The notes beneath the pieces were generated by a model that saw only the letters and a program-made list of their open reading frames with translations, did not search any database and was not told the DNA's origin. The translations under genes were made by a program, and so were the position numbers. Shown here piece by piece: positions 1-12,251 of a stretch of DNA of 64,000 nucleotides. The stretch's first letter is position 1, and each line of letters begins with the position of its first letter. The DNA comes from Allodiplogaster sudhausi (Eukaryota; Nematoda; Chromadorea; Rhabditida; Diplogasteridae), in assembly GCA_945643635.1 (NCBI GenBank), contig CALZFC010000152.1, positions 124,001-188,000 of the forward strand. Reading direction: 5' to 3'.

Positions 1-240
1 ACATTGCTCACAAGGCAGAACGAGCCGATTCATATGTTGTTCAGTGGGTTAAGGCTATCTGGATAAGGAAGAGCAGAATGGAAGGAGGATGATAGCTGGA
101 TGTCGTGAATGGATAGCCAATTCAGACATCGGGCCATTCCTAGCAAGCACCGCTTTTTATTGAGGCGCTAATGAATAGAAGCGGCGCCTATTAGTCGCGC
201 CATCAACCAAGCAGGCAGGGTCAGCACAAGAATACTCATC

Positions 241-450
241 TTCTCGCTCTCTTTCCCTCTCTCGCTCTTACCCTCCATCTCTCTTTCCCTCTCTCGCTCT
301 TACCCTCCTTCTCTCTTTCCCTCTCTCGCTCTTACCCTCCTTCTCTCTTGCGCTCACTCTCTCACTCTCTTTCCATCACCCTCTTTCTCTCTCGCTCTCA
401 CTCTTGTTCTCTCTTGCACTCACTCTCTCACTCTCATTCCCTCGCCCTCT
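241..450. repeat. CT-rich tandem repeat
   Basis: Pyrimidine-rich low-complexity DNA. A segment of roughly 32-35 bp containing TTTCCCTCTCTCGCTCTTAC recurs about three times before decaying into irregular CTCTC/CTCACT sequence. No coding potential. Confidence 0.8.
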
Positions 451-1230
451 CACATTAACCCAGAACTGCCATATCTTTCTCCTCGAATCTCAACCTTAAC
501 TGCTCAAATAAGTGTATGTATGTACTTATATGTGATAATATTGTTGGATCCGAAAGGCTGTTTAAAGCACCATTTGAAGTAAAAAGATGAAGGAAGAAAC
601 GGAAGGAGTTCGTATTCGATAGTGTTGATGTGAGGGAACAACCTTTGAAATTACGAAACCACTTAAGAGGATATTGGGAAGCCAGTTCTCTTCCTCGTAA
701 ATCATGGACACGCAGCGAGGGCTGGCCGCCCACTTACTAGCTAAATTTCATGAAGAATTCAACGATGTGAAACTAATCTCTTTGTTAAAATGGAAGATTT
801 TAGCAAAGTTCTCTACCTTCTCAATATCCCATTTTCGTAATCCCATGTTTTCAACAATTCGATATTAAATATTTATGTATAAATAGTCATGTATGTATCT
901 GTGAATGCTGCGTCACCATGAGAGAGAAAATCTAAATTCTTAATTGTATCTCTGGAATGCTTGTTGAAGACTCTCGTTTCACTATCTCCTGTCCCTAACA
1001 TCATGCCTCTCTTTCTCTCCTCTACAGAATTGGATATCGCTTATTGGTAATTGACAATGAATCTCCCAAAGAAGTTATTTCATTCATTCATATACGAAGG
1101 AAGTGGACCAAACCAGAGAAGTGGGTACCGTAATCAGCTTTTTAGAATGTATGAGAGAAAGATAGACTGGACTGGAGAGAGAATAAAGGAAGATAAAGAG
1201 AGTCGAAGAGCGAAAGGCTACGAAAACATG

Positions 1231-1462
1231 AGAGAGAGGGAAAGAGAGAGAGGGAGGGATGGAATAAGAGAGAGTGAGAGAGAGTGAGAACTTGAGAGAG
1301 GGAATGAGAGAGTGAGTGAGAACTTGAGAGAGAAAGTGTGTGTGAGAAAGAGAGTGAGAGAGTTATCGAGAGATAGTGTTTCTGTGCTTGATAGAGATAG
1401 AGAGAGACAGAGAGCGAGAGAGAGAGAGAGCGAGAGAGAGAGAGAGAGAACGACTATGAGCA
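1231..1462. repeat. (GA)n low-complexity tract
   Basis: Purine-rich GAGAGA sequence with scattered GTGAGA interruptions. It opens long spurious Arg/Glu-rich frames on + and Ser/Leu-rich frames on -. A shorter pure (GA)n run follows at about 1660-1696. Confidence 0.85.
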
Positions 1463-1653
1463 TGACAAAACGAATGGGCAGACCCAACAGGGCAGATCCA
1501 TGGTCATGAAACTGGGAAAAAGAAACGAGAGAGGAGGAAACTGCAAGGAAAAGAAAAAAGTGATTGAGAAGAAGAGAGGAGGGAAGAATTCACCGTAGAT
1601 GAAGGATGAGGCGCGTGCCATCACATCTTGAGAGAGCATTACTCAAGATGGTG

Positions 1654-1698
<45 letters not shown>

Positions 1699-2250
1699 AG
1701 ACAGACAAAGACAAAGAAATATAGAGATAGATAAAGAGGGACGACTGTGAGAGATTCGGTGAATTAACGAATGTTATCAAAATACAAAAAAAAGTAATTT
1801 CTAATACTACTTATCTTTTCTTTAGATCACCTCACTTTCTTTTCGCTGTCTGCTTGAATAAATTCCTTTGCGCTCTCTCGCTCTCTCTCCCTCCCTCTCT
1901 TCTACCCTCACATCTGCTGTATCAGGAAGTCTTCAATCATGAATTCCGATAGAATTGCATCAACTTCAAAAATCAGCAATTGTGGAGTGTAATTTCCAAA
2001 TTGAATCAATTCAAGCACAATCGGATGAGATGGAGACGGTATGTGGAGAAAATTAGGAAGAGGAAGAAGAGTAGTGAGAAATGAGAATTGGAAGAGTGAA
2101 ATGGAATGAGTGATGCTCTTCCACTTCTATTCTCGTTTTCCGCTTTCCATTATCCGAAGGGGAGTCTAAATTAGTGTTGAAGATGCATTTGTCAGAGGGA
2201 AAGTCTCCATCCACTCTGTTGTCGAGATGGTCAAAATCTAGTCTCTCTCT

Positions 2251-2359
2251 CTAACCTCTCTCACTCACTCCAGCCTATTCTCTCTCTCTCTCTCTAACCT
2301 CTCTCACTCCCTCCAGCCTATTCTCTCTCTCTCTCTAACCTCTCTCACTCCCTCCAGCC

Positions 2360-2398
<39 letters not shown>

Positions 2399-2420
2399 AC
2401 CTCTCTCACTCCCTCCAGCC

Positions 2421-2453
<33 letters not shown>

Positions 2454-2475
2454 ACCTCTCTCACTCCCTCCAGCC

Positions 2476-2512
<37 letters not shown>

Positions 2513-2763
2513 ACCTCTCTCACTCCCTCCAGCCTATTCTCTCTCTCTCTCTAACCTCTCTCACTCCCTCCAGCCTATTCTCTCTCTCTCTCTAACCTCT
2601 CTCACTCCCTCCAGCCTATTCTCTCTCTCTCTCTCTCTCTCTCTCCCTCTAACCTCTCTCACTCCCTCCAGCCTATTCTCTCCCTCTCTCTCTCTCTCTA
2701 ACCTCTCTCACTCCCTCCAGCCTATTCTCTCTCTCTCTCTAACCTCTCTCACTCCCTCCAGCC

Positions 2764-2812
<49 letters not shown>

Positions 2813-2875
2813 ACCTCTCTCACTCACTCCAGCCTATTCTCTCTCTCTCTCTAACCTCTCTCACTCCCTCCAGCC

Positions 2876-2924
<49 letters not shown>

Positions 2925-2946
2925 ACCTCTCTCACTCCCTCCAGCC

Positions 2947-2989
<43 letters not shown>

Positions 2990-3052
2990 ACCTCTCTCAC
3001 TCCCTCCAGCCTATTCTCTCTCTCTCTCTAACCTCTCTCACTCCCTCCAGCC

Positions 3053-3093
<41 letters not shown>

Positions 3094-3158
3094 ACCTCTC
3101 TCACTCCCTCCAGCCTATTCTCTCTCTCTCTCTCTAACCTCTCTCACTCCCTCCAGCC

Positions 3159-3199
<41 letters not shown>

Positions 3200-3360
3200 A
3201 CCTCTCTCACTCCCTCCAGCCTATTCTCTCTCTCTCTCTCTAACCTCTCTCACTCCCTCCAGCCTATTCTCTCTCTCTCTCTCTCTCTCTAACCTCTCTC
3301 ACTCCCTCCAGCCTATTCTCTCTCTCTCTCTCTCTCTAACCTCTCTCACTCCCTCCAGCC

Positions 3361-3399
<39 letters not shown>

Positions 3400-3420
3400 A
3401 CCTCTCTCACTCACTCCAGC
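2251..3420. repeat. Minisatellite, 23 copies, CTAAC-(Py)-CCAGCCTATT unit separated by (CT)n
   Basis: I count 23 copies of a core, CTAACCTCTCTCACTC then C/A-CTCCAGCCTATT, separated by (CT)n spacers of variable length. The core is nearly invariant. Most copies read CACTCCCTCC, while the first, the last and one internal copy read CACTCACTCC. On the + strand every core looks like a branch point (CTAAC) followed about 19 nt later by a polypyrimidine CAG. Core conservation against variable spacers suggests replication slippage in the CT part combined with unequal exchange of whole units. Confidence 0.9.
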
Positions 3421-4265
3421 CTCACTTCTTTCTCTTTCTTTCTTGTTTCTATCTCCACCTCCCTTTCTGCAACCAGCTACACTTCTTTTGACGTGAATGG
3501 AGAAAGACTCACATCTCTACAACTACGGCATAAGGATTCCTATTGAAATGAGAAGCAGAGCGAGCGAACGATGTAGAGCGGAATTTGGATGGAGAAGCAG
3601 AGAGCTAGACGAAGAATGAATTGCAAAGAGAGCTGTGGAGTAGGTAGAGAATCTGATGATTCAAACCATGCGGACGATTATTGAATCGAAGAAGCTGAGG
3701 ACGACGTACGAAGTGGAAGGACAAGGGAAAGAGTTGGAGAGAAGGAAAGGGATAAAGACTGAAGAGAAAGAGAAAGGAAAGCAGAGGAAAGAAGAGCACT
3801 TGAGAGAAACGGAAGGAAATTAAGATACAGTTGGAATAGATGAGGCTCTACGTCAGATAAAAGAATTGAACGAAAAAGAGAATACCACAGTGAGAAAATC
3901 AAGCCGAAAATACTCTTCACTAAATTTGCTAAACTGGCGATAATATTCTGACCAGAAACCGAGAAGAAGATGATGCTACTGTAATTCGTATGGTTAATTG
4001 ATCTAGTACTTTAGACATTCTCGCAACAATTTATGAAAGGCGAAATGGGAAGCCCTAGTGAATCACTATGAATCGCATTAATGTGAATCATGCAAGTTAA
4101 TTAGGAAGCGATTAGAGAATGAACCATCAGAGGGTACAAAAGAACGCCAAATTGCCTATTCCTTTGCTTGGAAAGGCGGCAGTCAAAATCAAAGGAAATT
4201 GCCATTGATACATTCATACATATCTTCTCTCTCGCATTCTTTCTGAATCCCCATTCTGTGTCCGT

Positions 4266-4266
<1 letters not shown>

Positions 4267-4320
<54 letters not shown>

Positions 4321-4505
4321 CTCTCTCTCTCGCTCTCTTAAACTCATTTTCTCTCTTTCGAACACTTTCTCTCAGCACCCTCTCTCTCTCAGCACCCTCT
4401 CACTCTCAAAACCCTCTCTCTCTCTCAGCACCCTCTCTCTCTCAAAACCCTCTCTCTCTCAGCACCCTCTCTCTCTCAAAACCCTCTCTCTCTCTCTCTC
4501 TCGCT
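4267..4505. repeat. (CT)n tract with CAGCACCCTCTCTCTC / CAAAACCCTCTC sub-repeats
   Basis: A pure (CT)n run is followed by alternating short blocks CAGCACCCTCTCTC and CAAAACCCTCTCTC, each present several times. The derived Ser-Leu open frame is not a gene. Confidence 0.85.
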
Positions 4506-5084
4506 CTCCCCCTCACTCCCTTTTTCCAAGTTGCTTCCGACTTTGCCAGTGGTTTCCCGCTGTGCGCATTGACCTGGCGGCTTCTTCAAACGGTCACAAA
4601 GAAAAAAAAAGTTTATTTGAAACGAAAACATATGTGTTTCCGATGGGAACTTGATGGGAGAGTAGAGTTAACGGTGAGAAGAGGAAAGGGAAGACAATCA
4701 AGAGAAAGACGAGGAATGAACCCCGGAGAGAAAAGAATGGTGCTTCTCTTAGGATGTTTGTGGAAGAGTGTTGAGGAAGAGTAAAGCTTGAAGTTGGACA
4801 CTATCTATTCATTTCTGAATGGCCAATAGAGGCTACGATCCAACGCTTCATTTACTCCTGTCTTATTCTTCTTTCCTTCTCACTTCTTCTCTCTCCTTCT
4901 CACTCACTCTCTCACATCATTCTTCTTCTGCTTTTTTTTGACGTGGTCGCGTGTACAACTAAGGATTACGCCAAGGAAGGAGGAGAGGAGCAGGCAAAGT
5001 TGGCAGAACTGTACGAGAAAAAGAGAGTGGACGACCTCGATTAGTTTAGTTTACCATTAGTCAAGACAAAGAAGAGTTTGAATG

Positions 5085-5252
5085 ATAGAGAGAGAGAGAG
5101 AGAGAATAGAGAGAGAGAGTGAAAGAGAGCGAGAGAAAGAGAGAGAGAGAATTGAGAGAGAGAGAGAGAGAAAGAGAGATGGAGAGAAACAGAGTGAGAG
5201 AGAGAAAGAGAGAGGGAGAGAGAGAGAATTGAAAGAGAGAGAATAAAGAGAG
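5085..5252. repeat. (GA)n low-complexity tract
   Basis: Imperfect GAGAGA repeats with GAATTGAGA and GAAAGA interruptions. Comparable tracts lie at about 5800-5890 and 6720-6850. Confidence 0.8.
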
Positions 5253-5624
5253 AGCATGCCTAAATGGTTAAGACAGCATGCCGGTTCTCTCCGCACATCT
5301 CTTCGATAACCGGAAACTGACTTCTTCATACTGTAAAATGAATAAGAAGGCCATGAATGAAAGTGCTCAGAGAGATCAGTGAAACGACTCAAATGGGGCC
5401 CATCAACCACCACAACAAGACTTTCTTTGTTCATCAAAAAAGAAGCAAGCAGGAAATGACACTGAAATAGTTAAAGAAACAGAGAAAAGATGGAGAGAGT
5501 TACAGAGAGAGAAATAAACGAAGACGGAGAAATTGACAGGAAAAATCAGGTGGCTAGCATGGAAGTACCCTGTAAATCAAGAGTAGTTCCAAAGAACCCC
5601 TGCGGCTGGGAACGGCAGATACAC

Positions 5625-5692
5625 GAATCCGCTCTTTCAAATAGACATACATACATACATATGTATGTATGTCTATTTGAGAGAGCGGATTC
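5625..5692. repeat. Near-perfect inverted repeat (32-bp arms)
   Basis: The arms are GAATCCGCTCTTTCAAATAG... and its complement ...CTATTTGAGAGAGCGGATTC. They meet in a central ATACATACAT/ATGTATGTAT palindrome with an apparent loop of only about 4 nt and one arm mismatch (CTTTC against CTCTC). Transcribed from either strand it would fold into a long hairpin. It lies in DNA without recognised genes, so it may be a miniature foldback element or a small-RNA hairpin. Confidence 0.8.
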
Positions 5693-7250
5693 ACAAATGA
5701 GAAGGATGGGAATCGTTGAAGTACATACTGTAAGCGAATTCATATAAAACAATAAACTTGCTTTTTTAATTGACATTACTTGAGAACTGACCATGAAAGA
5801 AAGAGATAGAGCGAGGGAGAGAGGGAGAGAGATATAAAGATAGAAAGAGAGATAGAGAGATAGAAAGAGAGAAAGAAAGATGAGAGACAGAAACAAGGAA
5901 AGTAATAAAGCAATCAAAAGTTTTGTAAGTGGAAATAAGTGAGAGGAAGAAGTGAATGGCGCGGCTCTTTCACCCACGGAATCATATTTCATCGAGGAAG
6001 AATTATGAAAGGAAGAGGAGATCGAGTAAAAGGCATTCAGGTTAGATACGACTATGGTACTAAGTGATTGCATACATCATAACCCATGCAGGACATTAAA
6101 CGGTAAAGGAGATAAAGAGAGAAATATTCAACGAGGAAGATGAAGTTGTGTTAAGAGAGCGGGAAGAGAAAGAGAGACAGGAAGATGAAGGGAGAAGTGG
6201 AAAGTGAAGAAGAGTAGAATGGTTGTGACGTGCCACGCCAATGCTTTACTCATCACTTTATTATCTGTAGTGCAGCATTCTTTGAATGAAACGAATTCAT
6301 TCGTCCAAATGGTCCCAAACATTCACACTTTTTCCTTTCTTTCTACCTCTAGATACATCTTCTTCACTCACTTTCTCTCACTTTCCCTAGCTTTCCCTCT
6401 GATTTTTGTAAGATATATCTCGTCGCTACCTCTCTCCCTCTCTCTCTCATAATCAGAAAAGAGAAAAATTTTGGTATTTTCCATACATTTATAGTGTGAA
6501 AAGTAGGAAGCGCCAATTAATTCGGCCTCGGCGTATATGATTCTGCATTGAACCAAGAAGAAACTTGCAAAACAAAAGAAAATAGAAACTTATTTATTCT
6601 TGACGTACGAAATGCCATCTACGACAGATTGAGAATTGAAGGTGCGAGGAGTAACCATCACTTAGAGGATGCCTATACACAACAAAGGAGAGATGACAAA
6701 TTATGAAAGAGATGAGACAGCGAGGAAGAGAGAGAGAGAGAGCGGATAGAGAGAATGGGAGAGAGTGTGCTGAGAGAGAGAGAGAGCGGAGAGAGAAAGA
6801 GAGGGGAGAGAGAGTGAACAGAGATAGTGGAGAGAGAGTGTGTGTGAGAAAAGTAGGAGTTGGTGTCATCGAGGCTCAAGACGGTTTGCTGTAGCGGATC
6901 GAGAAGGCATGAATGGAAGAAGACGTAGAAAAGTGGCAGAGAGGGAGAAAGAGAGAGATAGAGGGGATGAGTGAGAATGATTCAGAAAAAGAGAGAGTTC
7001 TTTCTTCGCTTCTCTTTTCAATTCATGGTACTTTCAATGCCCGGCTGGCTGTTCTTCATCCTCTTCATGTCAAATCCTCCGATTCCTCAATATTTTCCCT
7101 CCTTTCCTCTTCTCTTCATTTCACATGATAAACCGTCATTTTTATGAATACATCGAGTACTTTAAATTTTCCAGTTTATGTATTACCATCATTTTGACAG
7201 TGCACAATAAACGCGTACAAGTAAAAGCGAGAGAGAGAGATAGAAAGAGA

Positions 7251-7370
7251 GAGGGAGAGATAGAAAGAGAGAAAGAGAGAGAGGGAGAGATAGAAAGAGA
7301 GAAAGAGAGAGAGGGAGAGATAGAAAGAGAGAAAGAGAGAGAGGGAGAGATAGAAAGAGAGAAAAAGAGA
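7251..7370. repeat. 30-bp tandem repeat, 4 copies
   Basis: Unit GAGGGAGAGATAGAAAGAGA plus GAAAGAGAGA repeats from 7251 at exact 30-bp steps. The fourth copy carries GAAAAAGAGA. Because 30 is a multiple of three, it yields a repeating GEIEREKERE peptide frame that I regard as spurious. Confidence 0.9.
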
Positions 7371-7879
7371 GAGAAAGAAAGAAAGAGGAGATAATCCAAA
7401 ACGTTATCCGCCATAAAGTCGCATAAAAGGTTTAAACGAATACTCTGTCACAAGCAATCGGTTGTTTCACATCCTTCCAAACATCTCTCACAACTTGCAG
7501 AACTTCAGCCAAGTCCTTCACATACACGTTTTATATCCATAGTGCCTCAATTTACCTTGTTGCTTTGTAAGAATAGCCCAAAATGATAACATCTTTCAAT
7601 GCATTGGGATCTACATATTCACATATGTACATGCATACATATGTATGTATATTATTACATGACATATGAAACTAGTTCTTATCATTAATTTATTCCTTTG
7701 ACAGATAACAATTCCCGTTAAGAAGTTGTGATTATGTTAACAAATAACCGTGATAAATAAAACGTAAACTTTTATAATATCATTCTATTAGTAAGTTTAA
7801 CCCGTTGCCATTGGGCACAATTTCATTACCGCGGTAGTTTCACTGAGATGAATTAACTTAAAAAAAACGCATTCGAAAG

Positions 7880-9323
7880 CTATGAAAGAACACTTGGTTG
7901 TTTATTTCTCTTTTTGACAGAATTAGCTATGGTTGCAGGCAAAGGCTGATCCTTCGTCTCTGGAAGAGGGAGCATTACAACTGCCGCGAGACATCCAACT
8001 CCGGCAAACGTCGCCAGAGGAACCCAGTCTCCCAGTCGATTCTTCAATTTATGTCTCACTAGTTATTATACATACCTACACAAAACATTACCGTCTAAGT
8101 GAACGAGATGCAATCTCACTCACACATAAACAAATTCTGAAGACACGGAGTTGTACAATAATCAGAATTGAACTAACCAATGCAGTAACATAAGGGGAAA
8201 GAATGCCATCGAATCGAGAGAGTACTGAGCAGATGGCCAAAGCAGTGATGCGAATCTCAGTGGAGAACACCTGAAAGGTCAGATTCGGTCTTCGCTGATA
8301 ACCCCTACGCCATCGCGGTTCTCCTCTCCCTCCCCAGTCCCCTCTTCCTTCACCACCTTTCCTTCTCATCTCATTCTCTCTCACTCTCTCTTTCTCATTC
8401 TCTCTCTCACTAACCTCGCTTCCAAGAACGTAGACTGCCATAAAGGCTATCGAAATCGCAAATTTTCCGAAAACCCAACCAGCAATCGTGAACCATGAAT
8501 TTTCTAAAGCAAAACGTTGACAAACAAGGATTGGAAGTATCACGCATATGAGGAAAACTACCCGGCAAGAAGATAAGAGCGATAAATGAAAGAGTGAACA
8601 TGAGATGACAGCTAATCACCACTGTCTTACGCTTGAACCTGCAACTCTTCTCTAATTTAATTATTTCATATCAACTTGATGAGATAGTAGCGAATAACAC
8701 ACCATATCATGACTTTTGGAGTAAGGATAGAAGACGGGACTTCGATGATTCCGATTAAAAGGTAGTTGAGATAAATATTCCCGGCAAGAGATGTCGAATA
8801 AAAGGAAAGGCCGAAGTAGATGAATGTATCACAGACCCTGTTTATTCAGGGGAAGTTCAAGTTTGTATTCAGTCTCAGTTCTTACCAAATGCAGCACATA
8901 ATGCAGAGGTAGAGGAAGATCTTCTTGTGTCGCCAGATCGCTTTGAAGACATCCAATCTAAGTCTCCATAAGATAAAACACCATTCACCCCTTGCAATCG
9001 CATCCTCAACTGACTTGGACTTCCTCTCATCGCCATTCTCTTCAGTATTCTCTTTTTTCTCAACAAGCGACTCCTTCAGTTCCTCGACATCCTCACTCGT
9101 CTCCTTACTCAACCGATGAAGCCATTTGTCAATCTTCTTAGACTGACCCTTTGATATCAGGAAGTAGATACTCTCTGGGATGAAGCTGCAATGATAAGAT
9201 AACGATAAAATAAACAATAAATATGTGTGAGAGAAACAACATGAGAGTATAAGACAGAGTAGGAGAGCGAGCGAGGGAGCAAGAGCAAGAAAAGGGAGAG
9301 AGAGAACGCGAGAGAGAGCGAGC

Positions 9324-9382
<59 letters not shown>

Positions 9383-9602
9383 GGAGAGAGAAGCTGACAA
9401 GATGGCAGCGAGAAGCAGCAACAGAAGTGGAATGGCAGAGACGAGAAGGAGATGACGCCAGGAAGAGACAAGGGCAGCCACGGGGGAGAGGAGACAGTAA
9501 CCGAAGACCCAGGCCAGGCCGAACAGGAGCGTCGCCGTAGGACGCAGGGAGGGAGAGCAGTGCTCGTAGCCTAGCACCCATGATGACTGGCACATTCCCT
9601 GC

Positions 9603-9641
<39 letters not shown>

Positions 9642-10674
9642 AGGAAGAGAGAGATAGAAGGTAGAGAGAAAGAAGGAAGAGAGAGAAGGAAGAGAGAGCA
9701 GGAAGAGAGAGGCAGGAAGAGAGATAGAGAGAAAGACAGAGAGAATGAGAGCGATTGAGAGAGAGAAAGAAATAAATCGAAAGAGAGAGAGAAACAGAGA
9801 GACAGACAGACTGTGAGAGAGATTGAGAGAGAGACAGACAGAGAGAGAGATAGGATGTGGTAAAAGAGGAAAGAAGCTGACAGTGTAGAAAACACCCTGA
9901 AGAGTGCGGAAAGCGATGAAGAACTCGATGGAAGGAGCGAAGGCGGCTCCAAGAGTGGCGAGAAGGCATGCAGCTGACGCGGCCACCAGAACGGGACGTC
10001 GGCCAAAGGCATCGGCCAGGGGGGAGACGGCTGAGCCGCCTACCATGTTACCCACCATGAACGATGACGCCGCCAGCTCTCGCACCAGAGAAGCATCTTC
10101 AGGCAAACTGGGGGGAACGGGGAGAGGAGAACTTATTCTCTGTCCCTGAGGACTGTTCATTACGTGCTCCATGCACAATATGAATGAATCGAAAAGAGTA
10201 TATAGGGAATATGTATTCTAACCTCTTCGGAGAGGGTGACAAAGGTTGAGTTGGCGGGTTTAGTGTCATAGAAAGACGCTGTCATACAAAGAAAAGCACC
10301 AGATGCCCAGGCAAGACTCGCGCACGACACAAATTGCAGCAGAAGAGTGCTCTCCTTCCCTTAGATTCTTCTTTTATCTTCCACTACATTTCGCATGATA
10401 ATCTTACAGAATGCATGGGTCAGTGAGAATGAGCTCATTTTGTGTTCTTTTGTGGGGCAGAATTGAACAAGCGGCATTATATATTAATTGAACCAGAAAA
10501 GGGCAAACCAATGTGATTAAGTAGATGCTCGGGAGAAGAGTTGCCATGTAGCGATTTCCTCTCCTTCTCTGCTCTCAGCAACGGAGACTCGGCTATGGCT
10601 TCTTCTCCACTTCCATCTTTCTCTTTCTCACTCTCTAATTCGCCCGGTTCACCGCTCTTTTTTTCGCTCTCCAT
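7880..10674 (-). CDS. SLC22-like organic ion transporter (major facilitator superfamily)
   Basis: Multi-exon gene on the minus strand. Start codon at 10674 and stop at 7880-7882. Exon 1 gives a polar N-terminus ending HLLNHIG. Exon 2 (10223-10359) gives the first hydrophobic segment and joins in phase to exon 3 (9882-10145), which has the MFS signature around DAFGRRPVLVAAS. Later exons carry TLQGVFYT/GMCQSSWVLGYE, then IPESIYFL (SLC22 PES motif after helix 6), a charged cytoplasmic loop, the GNIYLNYLLIG helix, FKRKTVV, a join giving LPENSWFT, GKFAISIAFMAVY, FSTEIRITALA, and a C-terminal LPETKDQPLP typical of SLC22. Introns are short (58 nt at the LPEN join, 77 nt before exon 3) or swollen with CT repeats (9200-9390, 9600-9860). 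The ectoloop after helix 1 looks short compared with OCT/OAT proteins, so a more distant SLC22/SV2-type member is possible. The substrate cannot be inferred. Confidence 0.85.
9600..9860. repeat. GA/CT repeats in a transporter intron
   Basis: GA-rich on +, hence CT-rich on the transcribed sense of the minus-strand gene. It fills the intron between TLQGVFYT and GMCQSSW. A second intronic tract at about 9290-9390 contains an uninterrupted (GA)n run. Confidence 0.85.
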
Positions 10675-11890
10675 GTGTTATCGAGAAATTCTCTGAAACT
10701 GAATGAGTGAGAGAATTGAGAGCCAAGAATTGGGTTTGGTAGATTGGAATACCTTCATTTGAATCAATTCATTTGAGAGGACGGGAAGGGTGACGGAGTG
10801 TTTGGATTCCCTTCTCAAGCAACGAGGGAAGCGTTGTCAGGCAAGGTGCTTCGGATGTCAATTTCAACGCTTTTGCACTGCAAGCATGCTATTATCTCTA
10901 TATGTACATACATCGAGCACACGAAAAACAAAGTAGGCATAAAAAGAAATAAATTAAGAGGAACTAAAAGCATTTCAGATTTTCAAGAGAAGAAATATGA
11001 AGGGTTCAGTGAAAGGTGAAAAGTGAAGAAAAGCGTTTCCATCGGACCTGCAGCAGCGGCCCTTGCTGCTAGGGACAACGCAAAGTGGTTTCCAAGGACA
11101 TGGCAAGGAAAAAACACCGCTTCATTAATAGAAAGAAAAGTATAAGAAAAATATAATGTATCTGTGCATGTACATACATACATACATCTGTATGTACTAC
11201 GTATGCAAACCTTTTTTTAACTATTTGACTTTACCAGCCTTTTCGTCTTTTTTAATGAAAATACATGATGAAAAATATGCGGCTTGAATTCTGACTTTCT
11301 AACGATTTGCTAAAACCTCGCAGGTATAATTAAGGAAATAATGCCACCGAAGGTAAAACTCGAAATAATGAAGTGAGGAGACGTAGACATGGCTGATGAT
11401 TACAAATGAGAACTCCAGTAGGTGAGACCGTGAAATGGGGTGGAGCAAATTAGTAGGAGAAGAGCAAGGAGATGCAGAGATGGAGAAGGACGAGAGGGGG
11501 TGAAGAAGAACGGAAGAATGAAGGCGCATGACAAATGAGAGAAGCAAGTGTGAGTGTGTGAGAGAGAGAGAGAGAGAGGAGAGAGGGTGAAGGGGGAGGA
11601 GAGAGAAGGAAGTGTGAGTGAGAAAGAGAGAGGAGAGAGGGAGAAGGAGGGAAAAGAGTAGAAGGAGAAGGAGCCGAGAGTAGAAAGCAGAGATGAAAAG
11701 GGAAAACAGACGAGCACGCGCCATTCTTCAGTGATCGCCTCCCAATCGTTACACTTTTGTCTTTACCAAACAGAGTTCGAAGTGGCCCTCTCTGTTATGT
11801 TGCGAGGAAAGTTGTGTCCACTCCGCTCACTTTTTGGGGTGAGGCAGAAGGGTTAAGGAGATGGAAGAAAGCAGAGAGAGACAGAGAGAC

Positions 11891-11939
<49 letters not shown>

Positions 11940-12051
11940 AATTGAGAGAGAGTACGAGATAGCAGAAGAAAGAGTGTGAACAGCTGTTTCTTAGAGGCAG
12001 CCTGAGGAGAGTGGAGGGAGGCACGGATTGGTCAGTGCAAGAGTGGCGGGG
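10675..12051. other. Divergent intergenic region between transporter and sphingomyelinase
   Basis: No exon recognised. It holds an ACAT/ATGT-rich imperfect palindrome near 11157-11200 and purine-rich tracts at 11560-11660 and 11870-11945. It must include the promoters of two head-to-head genes. A TTTCAG acceptor-like motif lies about 20 nt upstream of the transporter ATG on the minus strand (near 10694). Confidence 0.6.
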
Positions 12052-12217
12052 ATGAAGCTTCTCTTCCTACTCTTACTCTCTTCTTTCGTGGTCAGCCATC
12101 GCCGTAAGTCTCTCTCTCTCTTTGCTCTGCTTCTCATCACTCTCTTTCCACTCATGCGACATGTACACACAGAAACATTTATCTTACTCTCTTTTTCAAT
12201 CTCTCTCTCTTTATTTT

Positions 12218-12251
<34 letters not shown>

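Larger units (their letters stand above)
1..7879. other. Repeat-rich stretch with no supportable gene
   Basis: I examined both strands and found no exon resembling a known protein. The open frames here are mostly low-complexity peptides (Ser-Leu or Arg-Glu runs) produced by (CT)n/(GA)n DNA. Some patches (about 451-1050, 1700-2240, 3430-4250, 7390-7870) have ordinary composition and could hold promoters, UTRs or exons of a gene lying to the left, but nothing is recognisable. The distal part, near 7690, carries a reverse-strand AATAAA (TTTATT on +) that could serve the transporter ending at 7880. Confidence 0.6.

Noticed and set aside
2251..3420. Possible CRISPR-like array (conserved repeat, variable spacer)
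   Set aside because: Spacers are all (CT)n, there are no cas genes, and the host is eukaryotic.
5253..5330. tRNA-like A-box (AAATGGTTAAGACAG)
   Set aside because: No B-box GGTTCGA at the right distance and no cloverleaf pairing.
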